From NCBI RefSeq assembly GCF_014193375.1, contig NZ_JACHZF010000014.1:54242-118241 (forward strand): a DNA stretch of 64,000 bases, given 5' to 3'. A program made the position numbers and the translations under genes. This document shows, in pieces, positions 32,757-42,394 of the stretch (within the stretch, counting starts at the first letter, position 1; each line of letters starts with the position of its first letter). The notes beneath the pieces were generated by a model that searched no databases, had not been told where the DNA came from, and saw only the letters and a program-made list of their open reading frames with translations. This DNA is from Halomonas campaniensis (GTDB lineage Bacteria > Pseudomonadota > Gammaproteobacteria > Pseudomonadales > Halomonadaceae).

Positions 32757-33760
32757 GAGGTCCCCACCCAGCCGCGCATGCGCAGCCACAGCCGGGCCAG
32801 CGGGGAGCGGGTGTGCTTGGCCACGTAGCCGGCGCTGCGCTTGGCCAACAGCTCCTTGTCCGCGGCCAGCTTCTCCACCTCGAGCCAGCGGTTCCACTCC
32901 GTCACCGAGCCCCAGCCGGGCTCCGAGAGCCGCGCATCGGGCAGCCGGTAGTGGAAGGTCGGGCGGGCCTTGACCAGCTTGTTGTGGAACAGCTCGTGGG
33001 GAAAGTCCGGCCGCAGGTGGGCGAACAGCGGGGTCATGTCGAGCTCGCGATTGCGGGTCGGGTTGTCCTCCAGGTAGTCGCCGATCAGGGTGTCGAGGTC
33101 CGGCGCATAGCGGGGGGCGAGCACCTTCAGGGCATAGGGCTTGGGGAAGGGGTTGGCGTGGGGCAGCACCTCCCGGGTGATGTCCACGTCGATCTGCTCG
33201 CGCAGCCACTCGGCGGTCAGCAGGTAGGCGCGCAGGTGGTCCAGCAGGCTCTCGGTCTCGAGGCTGGGGACCTCAGGGTTGAGGTGCAGGCCGAAGCCGT
33301 AGAGCAGGCTGGCGTCGGTGCCCTTGGCCCCGTGCTGGCGCAGCGCCGCGAACAGCGCGTCGAGCTCGTCGAGCTCGTTCCAGGGGACCGGTGGGCAGAC
33401 GATCTCGGTGGGCACCAGGCCCGTGACCACGTCGCCGATCAGCTCGCGGGTGCGGCTGTGGAAGTCGACGCGCATCTGGTGCCGTTGGCGCTCCCACTCG
33501 GTGTCGTCCTTCGGGCCGGCATTGATCACCGCGTCGTCGGGGTGGGCATACTGGGTGTCCAGCTCGATGACGAAGTCGCCCCAGCGGGTGCCTTCCACCT
33601 TGAGCCGGTGGGGGCTCTTGACGACCACCTCGCCTCCGAAGAGCTCGCGGACCAGGTCGGCGGTGTCCCGCGGTGGCAGGCCGGCGAACTCGATCTCGAC
33701 CCCCACGCGACGGATCTCGCCATCGGGATTACGGGGCTCGGGTGGCGGTAGCGGCGTCAT
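32753..33760 (-). CDS. Putative amidoligase (Amidoligase_2 family)
   Basis: A 335-residue protein of the putative carboxylate-amine ligase group with a glutamine-synthetase/GCS-like fold: IRRVGVEIEFAGLPPRDTAD (metal-binding Glu residues), DFVIELDTQY, PTEIVCPPVPWNELDEL, and GFGLHLNPEVPSL. Such enzymes are predicted to form amide or peptide bonds on small molecules or peptides; no substrate is known. The C-terminal 60 residues are basic and end in RLWLRMRGWVGTS. It forms a coupled two-gene operon with the GATase and is divergent from an MscS-like channel. Confidence 0.8.
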   Translation of the reverse strand: MTPLPPPEPRNPDGEIRRVGVEIEFAGLPPRDTADLVRELFGGEVVVKSPHRLKVEGTRWGDFVIELDTQYAHPDDAVINAGPKDDTEWERQRHQMRVDFHSRTRELIGDVVTGLVPTEIVCPPVPWNELDELDALFAALRQHGAKGTDASLLYGFGLHLNPEVPSLETESLLDHLRAYLLTAEWLREQIDVDITREVLPHANPFPKPYALKVLAPRYAPDLDTLIGDYLEDNPTRNRELDMTPLFAHLRPDFPHELFHNKLVKARPTFHYRLPDARLSEPGWGSVTEWNRWLEVEKLAADKELLAKRSAGYVAKHTRSPLARLWLRMRGWVGTS

Positions 33761-33872
33761 GACGGCATCCTGTGCGTGACATGGGGCGTTTTTCCCGAGC
33801 CTATCACAGCGAATGGACCCCAGGCAGGCTCGCGGCGACGCCCCGCCCCCGATCCCCCGGAATGGAGAGCCG

Positions 33873-36218
33873 ATGTTGCCCAGCCCCTGCCGTGACTCCC
33901 TGACCCGCTGCCCGATGACGCGCTGGCTGCTGGCACTGACGCTGCTGTTCGTCGGGCTGCTGCTGGCCGCACCGGCCCAGGCCCAGCAGGTCGGGCTGGC
34001 CGGCCTGGTCACGTCCGAGGAGGGCGAGGCGCATGATCCCCGGGAATTCCAGGATGCCCTGGAGCGCATCATCGCCACTCTCGAGGATGCCGAGCAGCGC
34101 GGCGCGCTGCTGGAGAACCTGCGCGACCTCCAGGCGGCGCACGGCGAGGCCACGGAGGAGGGAGCGATCGCCCCACGCCAGGGGCTGCTCGGGGCCCTGG
34201 CCGAGACCCTGAGCGACCTGGGCGAGCAGGCCGAGGCGGGCCAGTCGCCGTTCGACCAGTGGGAGCGCCAGCTCGAGGAGGGCTGGGAGGACCTGAGCAC
34301 CCTGGTCAGCGAGACCGGCAACGCCGACCTGATGCGCTTCCTGGTCGAGGGCACGGTGCTGCTGGGCATCTGGGCCGGGCTGCTGGTGATCCTGATCGCC
34401 CTGGGACGCCTGCTGGCCAGGCGCCACGGCTGGCCCCTGGACCTCCCCCGGGAGCCTCGCGGCTGGCTGCTGGCGGTGCACTTCCTGCGCCGCATGCTGC
34501 CCTGGGCGCTCGCCTTCGCGCTGGTGCTGGGCGTCGCCCAACTGGTGCCCGAGAGCTCCGGTCGGGTGATGGCCCTGGTGGTGGCCTATGTGGCGCTGTG
34601 CGGTCGCACCCTCTCGGTGGTGGTGGAGACCTTCGTCTCGGTGTTCACCCGCGGCCACCGCTTCATCGCCGTGCAGATCCTGCAGCAGCGGGCGCTGCGC
34701 CCGCTGTTCATGATCGGTGCGCTGGTCGCCCTGGGCGATGCCTTCAATTCCGAGCGCCTGTCGAGCCTGGTGGGGATCGAGCTGGCCGGCCTGCTCTCGG
34801 TGCTGGCCAACATGCTGGCGGCACTGATCAGCGCCCGCTTCATCCTGCGCTTCAAGCGGCCCGTCAAGCACATCATCCGCAACCGGCCCTGGCGCGAGCG
34901 CCGCGACAGCGGCGGCAGCGCCAGCGTGGTCGGCGTGCTGGGCCGGCTGTGGCACGTGCCGGCCATGCTGCTGGTGGGAGGCTCGCTACTGGCGATCTTC
35001 GTCACCGGCGGCGACGTGGGCACCGCGCTGGCGCGGTCGATCATCTCGGCGTCGCTGCTGGTGCTGGCGCTGGTGGTGACCGGGCTGATCCGCCGCCACA
35101 GCGAGCGGCGCAAGCGGGTCCAGCAGCGCCGCCGGGGCAGCCAGTACCGCCAGCGCCTGGAGCGCTTCGGCTATGTACTGGCCCATGCGGCCACCTGGCT
35201 GGCCTTCGTCGAGCTGTCGCTGCAGGTATGGAGCGGCTCGCTGGTCGGCATCGGCCAGCAGGGGGTGGCCAGCGCGCGCATCGGCCAGGCGCTGCTGGCC
35301 ATCGCCCTGACGCTGCTGCTCGCCTGGCTGGCCTGGATCTTCGCCGACACCGCCATCCAGCGCGCCCTCACCAGCTCGACCCGGGCCCGCGGCCGGCGGG
35401 TCAACCAGGCGCGGGCCCAGACCATCACGCCGATGATCCGCAACGTGATCTTCACCACCATCGTGATCATCGCCGCCATCGTCGGGCTGGCCAACCTGGG
35501 GGTCAACGTCACGCCGCTGCTGGCCGGTGCCGGTGTGATCGGCCTGGCCATCGGCTTCGGCGCCCAGACCCTGGTCCAGGACCTGATCACCGGCATCTTC
35601 ATCCTCATCGAGGACTCCCTGGCGGTGGACGACTTCGTGCAGATCAATGGCCACATGGGCACCGTGGAGGGGCTGACCCTGCGCACCGTGCGCCTGCGCG
35701 ACCTGGACGGGGTGGTGCACATCATCACCTTCAGCCGCATCGACTCCATCCACAACATGTCGCGGCAGTTCGGCATCGCGCTGATGAAGATCCGCATCCC
35801 CCACGACATGAAGATCGACGATGCCATCAGCCTGATGCAGGAGACGGCCCTCGAGCTGCGCCAGGATCCGATGATGCGCCACTACATCTGGTCGCCGCTG
35901 GAGATGCAGGGCATCCAGGCCTTCGAGGAGGGCTGCCCGATCCTGCGGATGCGCTTCCGCACCGCCCCGGAGATGCAGTGGGACGTGGCCCGCGCCTTCA
36001 ACCTGCTGCTGCGCCAGCGCATGGAGGAGCAGCACATCGACCTCGGGGTGCCGCGCCTCAGCGTCAGCATGGAGGGGCGCGGCGGCGGCCGCCTGGACGG
36101 TAGCGCCGAGCGCGGCGACGGCCGCGATGCCAGCGGGCGCGAGCCCGGCGAGGCGGGCGCGGCCGATCCCGGGGGTGACACCAGCGCCCGTGGCGCCTCG
36201 CCGGATCCGTCGCAGTGA
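33873..36218 (+). CDS. MscS family mechanosensitive channel with extended N-terminal part
   Basis: A 781-residue inner-membrane channel. A signal peptide-like stretch (WLLALTLLFVGLLLAAPAQA) is followed by a periplasmic region of about 110 residues with acidic helices, then multiple membrane segments. The C-terminal MscS core has the pore helix NVTPLLAGAGVIGLAIGFGA, then QTLVQDLITGIFILIEDSL and VDDFVQINGHMGTVEGL. It resembles the YbiO type of moderate-conductance channel. Two start codons (33813, 33873) are possible; 33873 follows GGAGAG. The C-terminal 60 residues are low-complexity (Gly, Asp, Arg, Ser). It relieves turgor in osmotic downshock. It overlaps the next gene (GTGA). Confidence 0.9.
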   Translation: MLPSPCRDSLTRCPMTRWLLALTLLFVGLLLAAPAQAQQVGLAGLVTSEEGEAHDPREFQDALERIIATLEDAEQRGALLENLRDLQAAHGEATEEGAIAPRQGLLGALAETLSDLGEQAEAGQSPFDQWERQLEEGWEDLSTLVSETGNADLMRFLVEGTVLLGIWAGLLVILIALGRLLARRHGWPLDLPREPRGWLLAVHFLRRMLPWALAFALVLGVAQLVPESSGRVMALVVAYVALCGRTLSVVVETFVSVFTRGHRFIAVQILQQRALRPLFMIGALVALGDAFNSERLSSLVGIELAGLLSVLANMLAALISARFILRFKRPVKHIIRNRPWRERRDSGGSASVVGVLGRLWHVPAMLLVGGSLLAIFVTGGDVGTALARSIISASLLVLALVVTGLIRRHSERRKRVQQRRRGSQYRQRLERFGYVLAHAATWLAFVELSLQVWSGSLVGIGQQGVASARIGQALLAIALTLLLAWLAWIFADTAIQRALTSSTRARGRRVNQARAQTITPMIRNVIFTTIVIIAAIVGLANLGVNVTPLLAGAGVIGLAIGFGAQTLVQDLITGIFILIEDSLAVDDFVQINGHMGTVEGLTLRTVRLRDLDGVVHIITFSRIDSIHNMSRQFGIALMKIRIPHDMKIDDAISLMQETALELRQDPMMRHYIWSPLEMQGIQAFEEGCPILRMRFRTAPEMQWDVARAFNLLLRQRMEEQHIDLGVPRLSVSMEGRGGGRLDGSAERGDGRDASGREPGEAGAADPGGDTSARGASPDPSQ

Positions 36219-37756
36219 TCACCATCGAGCGCCAGGACAGCTTTCACCTCAAGGTCTCACGGGCGCTGCAGGAGGAGACCTCCCACCGGCTCGACCTCTT
36301 CCTCTTCGTGCCCGGAGAGCTGGGGCTCTCCACCCACGTGATCTCCGAGGAGGAGTTCTACCACGCGGCGATCCACGTCAAGCGCACCTACTACAGCGAC
36401 CGCCACCACCTGCCGCTGGTGCTCAGCCGCCTGGCGGAGCGCGGCAAGCTGGATGCCGGGCAGTACCGGCTGAGCCTGAGCCTCTACGCCTACCAGTACG
36501 TGGTGGCCCTGGAGCGCTCCACCCGCACGCTGCTGGAGGCGGCCCGGGAGGCCCGCCGGGCCGAAAAGCAGGGCAGCGAGAAGGGGAATGGCCGGGGGAG
36601 TGGAAAGGGCAGTGGAAGCGAGGGCACCGACAAGCCGCGCGAGAATGGCGGGGCGACGCCACACGCCGGGAAGCGCCCGGCGGGCAGCGACCCCGCCGAG
36701 GGGGAGCCGGCGACCCTGGAGGCGCGGCTCGAGGAGCTGGCCGAGCTGGCCACCGGCATCCTGCGCCGCCTGCGGCGCCAGCAGCCCGCCGAGGAGAGCC
36801 TGCACCGCTACTACGCCACCATCGACAACTACCTCTCCTGGTTCACCGAGCAGCGCCTGCTGGCGCTGGTGGCCCACCTGCCCCGCGGCGGCCGCTGCCG
36901 GGAGGTGCGGGCGCGGCTGCTGGCGATCTGCCGGGACGAGGCCGACTACCGCCGGGCCCGCGAGTACAACTCCGAGCGCGTGATCCGGGACCCGACGCGC
37001 ATGTCCAACAAGATGCGCCTGCTGCGCCGGCTGATCGAGTATCCGGTGACCCTCAAGCAGCGCCAACAGGAGCTGGGCGGGGGCGAGCAGAAGGCGGTCA
37101 AGGCCTTCGCCACCGCGGTGGTGATGGTGTTCGTCTCGCTGGGCCTGCTGGAGGCCCGCGACACCCTGGCGGACATCACCGCGCTGTTCGTGCTGGCCAT
37201 GGCGGTGATCTACGCCCTGCGCGAGGTGTTCAAGGATGACCTGCGCAACACCCTGTGGCGCCTGCTGCGGAAGGGGCGCCCCAAGTGGCGCCGCCAGTAC
37301 CTGGACCCGACCCGCAACACCCTGGTGGGCCGGCAGCTGGAGTGGTTCGACTACAAGCGTTTCGTCAAGCTCGACGAGGAGATCCGCCGGGTGCGCAAGC
37401 GCAACGTCGCCCAGCGCGAGGAGGTGGTGCTGCACTACCGCTCCAGCTCGCGGATGTCGCCGACCCGCTTCATGAGCGGCTACGACCATACCCGCGAGAC
37501 GCTGACCCTCGACCTCTCCGTGCTGGCACGGCTGATGGACAAGGGCAGCCACCATGTCTATCGGCTCGAGGACGGGGAGGTGGTGCGCGAGGCGGTGGAG
37601 AAGCGCCACCTGATCAACCTGGTGCTGCGCGAGGCGCAGGGAGACCGGCCGCCGATCCTGCAGCGCTGGAAGATCGTGATGAGCCGCTCGCGGATCGTCG
37701 ACGTGGAGCGGGTCCACGCCGAGGGGCCGGGCCAGGAGGCGGAGCCGGGTGCCTGA
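36215..37756 (+). CDS. Uncharacterised 513-residue protein with two membrane helices
   Basis: I do not recognise this family. Residues 1-115 are a soluble domain (SFHLKVSRALQEETSHRLDL, VKRTYYSDRHHLPLVLSRL). Residues about 118-165 are a low-complexity Lys/Gly/Ser/Glu linker. A helical region follows, including RYYATIDNYLSWFTEQRLLA, then two hydrophobic helices near 293-312 (KAFATAVVMVFVSLGLLEA) and 318-337 (ITALFVLAMAVIYALREVF). A C-terminal soluble domain carries RNTLVGRQLEWFDYKRFVKL and YRSSSRMSPTRFMSGYDH. The GTG start overlaps the mscS-like stop by four bases, so it is translationally coupled to the channel and may be a partner or regulator. Confidence 0.8.
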   Translation: MITIERQDSFHLKVSRALQEETSHRLDLFLFVPGELGLSTHVISEEEFYHAAIHVKRTYYSDRHHLPLVLSRLAERGKLDAGQYRLSLSLYAYQYVVALERSTRTLLEAAREARRAEKQGSEKGNGRGSGKGSGSEGTDKPRENGGATPHAGKRPAGSDPAEGEPATLEARLEELAELATGILRRLRRQQPAEESLHRYYATIDNYLSWFTEQRLLALVAHLPRGGRCREVRARLLAICRDEADYRRAREYNSERVIRDPTRMSNKMRLLRRLIEYPVTLKQRQQELGGGEQKAVKAFATAVVMVFVSLGLLEARDTLADITALFVLAMAVIYALREVFKDDLRNTLWRLLRKGRPKWRRQYLDPTRNTLVGRQLEWFDYKRFVKLDEEIRRVRKRNVAQREEVVLHYRSSSRMSPTRFMSGYDHTRETLTLDLSVLARLMDKGSHHVYRLEDGEVVREAVEKRHLINLVLREAQGDRPPILQRWKIVMSRSRIVDVERVHAEGPGQEAEPGA

Positions 37757-37771
37757 GCCGGCGCGGCCGGG

Positions 37772-38209
37772 TCAGCCCAGGTTCTCGGGGCCCAGGTTCC
37801 CGGGGCTGAGATTCTCGGGGCCGAAGGCATCCGGGAGCAGCTCGGCCATGGTGTACTCCCTGAGCAGCCGCCCCTCGGCATCCACCACCCGGATCCGCGT
37901 GGCGTCGTCGGCAAACTCGCGGATGCGCTGCCGGCAGTCGCCGCAAGGGGTGCAGAGGTGCGCGCCGGGGCCGATCACCCAGACCTCGCGCAGGTGCCGC
38001 TCCCCGGCGCTGGCCATGGCGGCGATCGCCGAGGCCTCGGCGCAGATCCCCTTGTAGTGGGCCACCTCCACGTTGGCGCCGGCGTAGCGGCGGCCGCTTT
38101 CGCTGACCACCACCGCGCCCACCGGATGGTGCGAATAGGGCGCGTAGGCTCGGTCCCGCACCGCGACCAGCTCGCCGACCAGCGTCGGGTCGAGGGGCGT
38201 TCGGCTCAT
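37772..38209 (-). CDS. cdd: Cytidine deaminase with repeated C-terminal tail
   Basis: A 145-residue zinc deaminase converting (deoxy)cytidine to (deoxy)uridine. Zinc motifs are [10 protein letters not shown] and [24 protein letters not shown] is the substrate loop. The last 16 residues are three degenerate five-residue units ([15 protein letters not shown]) encoded by a threefold 15-base tandem repeat at 37776-37820, absent from typical enzymes. It is the last gene of the deo operon; its start overlaps the deoD stop (ATGA). Confidence 0.93.
   Translation of the reverse strand: MSRTPLDPTLVGELVAVRDRAYAPYSHHPVGAVVVSESGRRYAGANVEVAHYKGICAEASAIAAMASAGERHLREVWVIGPGAHLCTPCGDCRQRIREFADDATRIRVVDAEGRLLREYTMAELLPDAFGPENLSPGNLGPENLG
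37776..37820 (-). repeat. Three tandem 15-base repeats at the cdd 3' end
   Basis: Units at 37776-37790, 37791-37805 and 37806-37820 differ by one to three bases and extend the cytidine deaminase tail by [15 protein letters not shown]. They look like a recent slippage expansion kept in frame. Confidence 0.75.
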
Positions 38210-38943
38210 GGGGTCACCCCCCGGCTGGCGTCGTCGCGCAGCACGGCCTCCAGGGCCACGTGCATCATGTCGTCGAAGGTGCGCTCGCGGTCGGCGCTCG
38301 AGAGGGAGTCGCCCCTGAGGATATGGTCCGAGACCGTGCAGAGCGTTGCGGCCCGGGCGCCGAATTCCGCGGCGACGCCGTAGAGCCCGGCGGCCTCCAT
38401 TTCCACCCCGACGATGCCGTAGCGCCTGAGCAGCTCGGCGGTCTCGGGGCGCGGGTCGTAGAAGAGGTCCGCGGAGAAGAGGTTGCCCACCTTCACCGGC
38501 AGGCCGCGGTCGGCGGCCGCGTCCACGACTTGGCGGGTCAGCTCGAAGTCAGCGATGGCGGCGAAGTCCATGCCGGCGAAGCGGCTGCGGTTGACGCCCG
38601 AATCGGTGCAGGCGCCCAGGCCGACCACCACGTCGCGCACCGCCACGTCGTCGCGCACCGCGCCGCAGGAACCGACGCGGATCAGCCGTGTCACGCCATA
38701 GTCGGTGATCAGCTCCTTGGCGTAGATCGATACCGAGGGGATGCCCATGCCGTGGCCCATCACCGAGATCGCCCGGCCCCGGTAGGTGCCGGTGTAGCCG
38801 GACATGTTGCGCACCGTGTTCACCTGGCGCACCTGCTCCAGGTAGGTCTCGGCGATGTACTTCGCCCGCAGCGGGTCGCCGGGCATCAGCACGGTGTCGG
38901 CGAAGTCGCCCGGCTCGGCGTTGATATGGGGAGTCGCCATCAC
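38206..38943 (-). CDS. deoD: Purine nucleoside phosphorylase DeoD
   Basis: A 245-residue hexameric-type phosphorylase cleaving purine (deoxy)nucleosides with phosphate. Signatures: [51 protein letters not shown], and [15 protein letters not shown] with the ribose-binding Glu. It overlaps deoB upstream and cdd downstream by four bases each, in the tightly packed nucleoside catabolic operon. Confidence 0.95.
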   Translation of the reverse strand: MMATPHINAEPGDFADTVLMPGDPLRAKYIAETYLEQVRQVNTVRNMSGYTGTYRGRAISVMGHGMGIPSVSIYAKELITDYGVTRLIRVGSCGAVRDDVAVRDVVVGLGACTDSGVNRSRFAGMDFAAIADFELTRQVVDAAADRGLPVKVGNLFSADLFYDPRPETAELLRRYGIVGVEMEAAGLYGVAAEFGARAATLCTVSDHILRGDSLSSADRERTFDDMMHVALEAVLRDDASRGVTP

Positions 38944-40181
38944 TGGCCTCCTGTCGCGGGGTGGTCGAGGAAAGCGGTGCCGTCCGCCATGGGCGGAAGG
39001 CCCAGGAAGGCGGCCAGGCTCTGGCCGATATCGGCGAAGGTCTCGCGCGCCCCCAGGCTGCCGGGGGAGAGCCCGCCCCCCAGCGCCAGCACCGGGACGT
39101 GCTCGCGGGTATGGTCGGTGCCGGCCCAGGTAGGGTCGCAGCCGTGGTCGGCGGTGAGGATCAGCAGGTCGTCCTCGCCGAGCCTGGCCAGCAGCTCGGG
39201 CAGGCGGGTGTCGAAGTGCTCCAGGGCCGCCGCGTAGCCGGCCACGTCACGGCGGTGGCCGTGGACCATGTCGAAGTCGACGAAGTTGGTCATCACCAGG
39301 CTGCGGTCGCCGGCCGTCTCCAGCGCCGCCAGGGTGGCGTCCATCAGGGCGTCGTGGCCGCTGGCCTTCACCGTGCGCGAGATGCCGCAGTGGGCATAGA
39401 TGTCGGCGATCTTGCCGATGGCGATCACCTCGCCCCCGGCGTCATGCAGCTTTTGCAGGACGGTGGGGGCGGGCGGCTCGACGCTGTAGTCGCGGCGGTT
39501 GGCGGTGCGGGTGAAGCCGGCCGCGTCCGACCCGGTGAAGGGACGGGCGATGACGCGGCCGATGTTCCAGGGCTCGAGCAGGCGGCGCGCCGTCTCGCAG
39601 ACCGCGTAGAGCCGCTCCAGGCCGAAGGCCTCCTCATGGGCGGCGATCTGGAACACCGAATCGGCGGAGGTGTAGACGATGGGCCTGCCGGTGGCGAGGT
39701 GGGCCTCGCCGAGGCGCGCGATGATCTCGGTGCCCGAGGCGTGGCAGTCGCCCAGTACCCCGGGCAATCCGGCCTCGCGGACCAGGGCCTCGAGCAGCTC
39801 GGGCGGGAAGCTCTGCTCGCGGTCGAGGAAGTAGCCCCACTCGAAGCGCACCGGGACCCCGGCGATCTCCCAGTGGCCCGAGGGGGTGTCCTTGCCGGAG
39901 GAGAGCTCCCGGGCGTGGCCCCAGGCGCCGACCACCTCGGTGGGCACCGCGACGCCCTCGGCCCAGGCGCCGGTGCTGGCGTGGTGGGCGTGGAAGAGCC
40001 CCAGCCGGGCCAGGTTCGGCAGCGCGAGCGGGCCCGCCCGGCCCCGCGCGTCGCACTCGCCGCGGGCGCAGGCCGCGGCGATATGGCCCAGGGTGTCGGC
40101 GCCGGCATCGCCGAAGTGCCCGGCATCGGGGGTGGCGCCGATGCCGAAGGAGTCGAGCACGAGCAGGATGGCGCGGGTCAT
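38940..40181 (-). CDS. deoB: Phosphopentomutase DeoB
   Basis: A 413-residue alkaline-phosphatase-superfamily mutase interconverting (deoxy)ribose 1- and 5-phosphates. Motifs: [20 protein letters not shown] (metal Asp), [18 protein letters not shown] (phosphothreonine region), [16 protein letters not shown] and [19 protein letters not shown] (metal His/Asp). Length is normal. It overlaps deoA by four bases. Confidence 0.95.
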   Translation of the reverse strand: MTRAILLVLDSFGIGATPDAGHFGDAGADTLGHIAAACARGECDARGRAGPLALPNLARLGLFHAHHASTGAWAEGVAVPTEVVGAWGHARELSSGKDTPSGHWEIAGVPVRFEWGYFLDREQSFPPELLEALVREAGLPGVLGDCHASGTEIIARLGEAHLATGRPIVYTSADSVFQIAAHEEAFGLERLYAVCETARRLLEPWNIGRVIARPFTGSDAAGFTRTANRRDYSVEPPAPTVLQKLHDAGGEVIAIGKIADIYAHCGISRTVKASGHDALMDATLAALETAGDRSLVMTNFVDFDMVHGHRRDVAGYAAALEHFDTRLPELLARLGEDDLLILTADHGCDPTWAGTDHTREHVPVLALGGGLSPGSLGARETFADIGQSLAAFLGLPPMADGTAFLDHPATGGQ

Positions 40182-41533
40182 GGGGCCTCCCGGCGAAGGG
40201 TGTCATGGATCAGTGTAGGCACGGTGACCGGGGCGTCGCCCACGGCGATGGCCGCGCGGAGCCGGCGCTCGGCCCGCTCGGCCTCGGCCTCGCTGGCCGC
40301 CCGGATCCGCGCCAGCGGGCGTTCGGCGTCCACCGCCTCGCCGATGGCAGCGATGTCGCAGAGCCCCACCGCGGGGTCGATGGCCGCGTCCGGGACACGG
40401 CGACCGCCGCCGAGGGTCACCACCGCCAGCCCCAGCTCGCGGGTGTCGATCGCCTGCACCCGGCCGGGGCGCTCGGCGAACACCGCCCGGCTCACCGGCG
40501 CCTCGGGCAGGTGGCGGTTGGGGTGCTCGAGCAGGTCGGCGGGCCCGCCCAGGCCCGAGACCATGCGGGCGAAGCGCTCGGCGGCGGCGCCCGAGGCCAG
40601 CGCCGCGTCGAGCCGGGCCAGGGCCGCCTCGCGGGAGTCGGCCAGGCGCCCGGCCAGCAGCAGCTCGGCGGCAAGCGTGCGGGTCACCGTCAGCAGCCGG
40701 CCATCGCGGACCTGGCCGGTGAGCAGGCGGATCGCCTCGTGGACCTCGATGGCGTTGCCGGCGCAGGGCGCCAGCGGCTGGCTCATGTCAGTGACCAGGG
40801 CGGTGGTCGGCGTGCCGGCTTGGCTGGCCACCTCGGCGATGGTCGTGGCGAGTTCGACGGACGCGTCGTGGCTGGGCATGAAGGCGCCGCTGCCGGTCTT
40901 GACGTCCATCACCAGGGCGTCGAGGCCGCAGGCGAGCTTCTTGCCGAGGATCGAGCTGACGATCAGCGGCAGCGACTCCACCGTGGCGGTGACGTCGCGG
41001 ATGGCGTAGAGGCGCCGGTCGGCCGGGGCCAGGTCGGCGGTCTGGCCGATGATCGCCACGCCCGCCGTCCTGACCAGGCGGCGGAAGGCGGCGGTGTCCG
41101 GGGTGACGGCGACGCCGGGGATCGCCTCGAGCTTGTCCAGGGTGCCGCCGGTGTGGCCCAGGCCGCGACCGGAGATCATCGGCACGAAGCCGCCGCAGGC
41201 GGCGACCCAGGGGCCCAGCACCAGCGAGACCAGGTCGCCCACGCCGCCGGTGGAGTGCTTGTCGAGCCGCGGGCCGGGCAGGTCCAGGTCGTCCCAGGCC
41301 AGGGTCTGGCCGGAGTCGCGGATCGCCTCGGTGAGGGCCACCGTCTCGTCGGTGTCCATGCCGTTGAGGAAGATCGCCATGGCCAGCGCCCCGACCTGGG
41401 CGTCGGAGAGCGAGCCGTCGCTGATGCCGGCCACCAGCTCGGCGATCGCCTCGGGCGACAGCGAATGGCCGTCACGCTTGGCGCGGATCCGCTCCTGAGG
41501 CAGCGACGCAGAGGGCTGGGCATGCGGCGCCAT
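40178..41533 (-). CDS. deoA: Thymidine phosphorylase DeoA
   Basis: A 451-residue phosphorylase cleaving thymidine to thymine and deoxyribose 1-phosphate. The family signature [19 protein letters not shown] is intact, as are [20 protein letters not shown] and [16 protein letters not shown]. Its start overlaps the deoC stop by one base (TGATG). Confidence 0.95.
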   Translation of the reverse strand: MAPHAQPSASLPQERIRAKRDGHSLSPEAIAELVAGISDGSLSDAQVGALAMAIFLNGMDTDETVALTEAIRDSGQTLAWDDLDLPGPRLDKHSTGGVGDLVSLVLGPWVAACGGFVPMISGRGLGHTGGTLDKLEAIPGVAVTPDTAAFRRLVRTAGVAIIGQTADLAPADRRLYAIRDVTATVESLPLIVSSILGKKLACGLDALVMDVKTGSGAFMPSHDASVELATTIAEVASQAGTPTTALVTDMSQPLAPCAGNAIEVHEAIRLLTGQVRDGRLLTVTRTLAAELLLAGRLADSREAALARLDAALASGAAAERFARMVSGLGGPADLLEHPNRHLPEAPVSRAVFAERPGRVQAIDTRELGLAVVTLGGGRRVPDAAIDPAVGLCDIAAIGEAVDAERPLARIRAASEAEAERAERRLRAAIAVGDAPVTVPTLIHDTLRREAP

Positions 41534-42309
41534 CAGTAGCCTCCCTGGCTCCCGGCGGGCGCGGTCATCACGCCCAGGGTCTCGAGCAGGCTGTCGAGCA
41601 GCCCGGAGGCGCCGAAGCGGAAGTGCGCGGGGGTGATCCAGGCGGCGCCCATCAGCCGCTCGGCCAGCTGCAGGTAGGCCTGGGCGTCCTCGACGGTACG
41701 CACGCCGCCGGCGGCCTTGACGCCCACGTCGCGGCCGCTGGCCCGGATCGCCTCGAGCAGGATCTCGGCGGCTTCCAGGGTGGCGTTGACCGCCACCTTG
41801 CCGGTGGAGGTCTTGAGGAAGTCGGCGCCGCCCTCGATGGCCAGCTCGGCGGCCCGGCGGATCAGCGCGGGGTCCTCGAGCTCACCGGTCTCGAGGATCA
41901 CCTTGAGCACGGCATCGCCGGCGGCCTGGTGGCAGCAGGCGACCAGCTCGCGGCCGGTCTCCTCGTCGCCGGCCAGCAGGGCACGCCAGGGGAAGACCAC
42001 GTCCACCTCGTCGGCGCCGGCGGCCACCGCCTCGCGGGTCGCCCGGGCGGCGGCCATGATGTCGTCGCCCCCGTCGGGGAAGTTGGTGACCGTGGCCACC
42101 TTGACCCGGCCCTCCAGCTCCAGGGCCTTGAGGGTGCGGCGGGCGGTGGTGACGAAGGCCGGGTAGACGCAGACCGCGGCGGGGGTGCCGGCGGGGGTCT
42201 TCACGCGGCGGCACAGCGACTCGATGCGCGCGTCGGTATCGTCGTCGTTGAGGCTGGTCAGGTCCATCAGGGAGAGCGCCTGGCGGGCGGCGCGTTGCAG
42301 GTCGGTCAT
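41533..42309 (-). CDS. deoC: Deoxyribose-phosphate aldolase DeoC
   Basis: A 258-residue class I aldolase cleaving deoxyribose 5-phosphate to acetaldehyde and glyceraldehyde 3-phosphate. The Schiff-base lysine lies in [18 protein letters not shown], with [13 protein letters not shown] and [19 protein letters not shown] around the active site. The length matches the longer, E. coli-like form. It follows nupC after 85 bases that contain a hairpin. Confidence 0.95.
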   Translation of the reverse strand: MTDLQRAARQALSLMDLTSLNDDDTDARIESLCRRVKTPAGTPAAVCVYPAFVTTARRTLKALELEGRVKVATVTNFPDGGDDIMAAARATREAVAAGADEVDVVFPWRALLAGDEETGRELVACCHQAAGDAVLKVILETGELEDPALIRRAAELAIEGGADFLKTSTGKVAVNATLEAAEILLEAIRASGRDVGVKAAGGVRTVEDAQAYLQLAERLMGAAWITPAHFRFGASGLLDSLLETLGVMTAPAGSQGGY

Positions 42310-42352
42310 GCGGGCACCATCGAGTGGGTGAGCGGATTGGCGTCGGGAACGG

Positions 42353-42381
42353 CCGGGGAGCAGCGGCGTGGCGCTCCCCGG
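42353..42381 (-). promoter_or_regulatory. Intercistronic hairpin between nupC and deoC
   Basis: Nine-bp stem CCGGGGAGC/GCTCCCCGG with an 11-base loop in the 85-base gap. It lacks a T tract, so a role in mRNA processing or in reducing expression downstream is more likely than full termination. Confidence 0.45.
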
Positions 42382-42394
42382 CGGGTGAGGGGCC

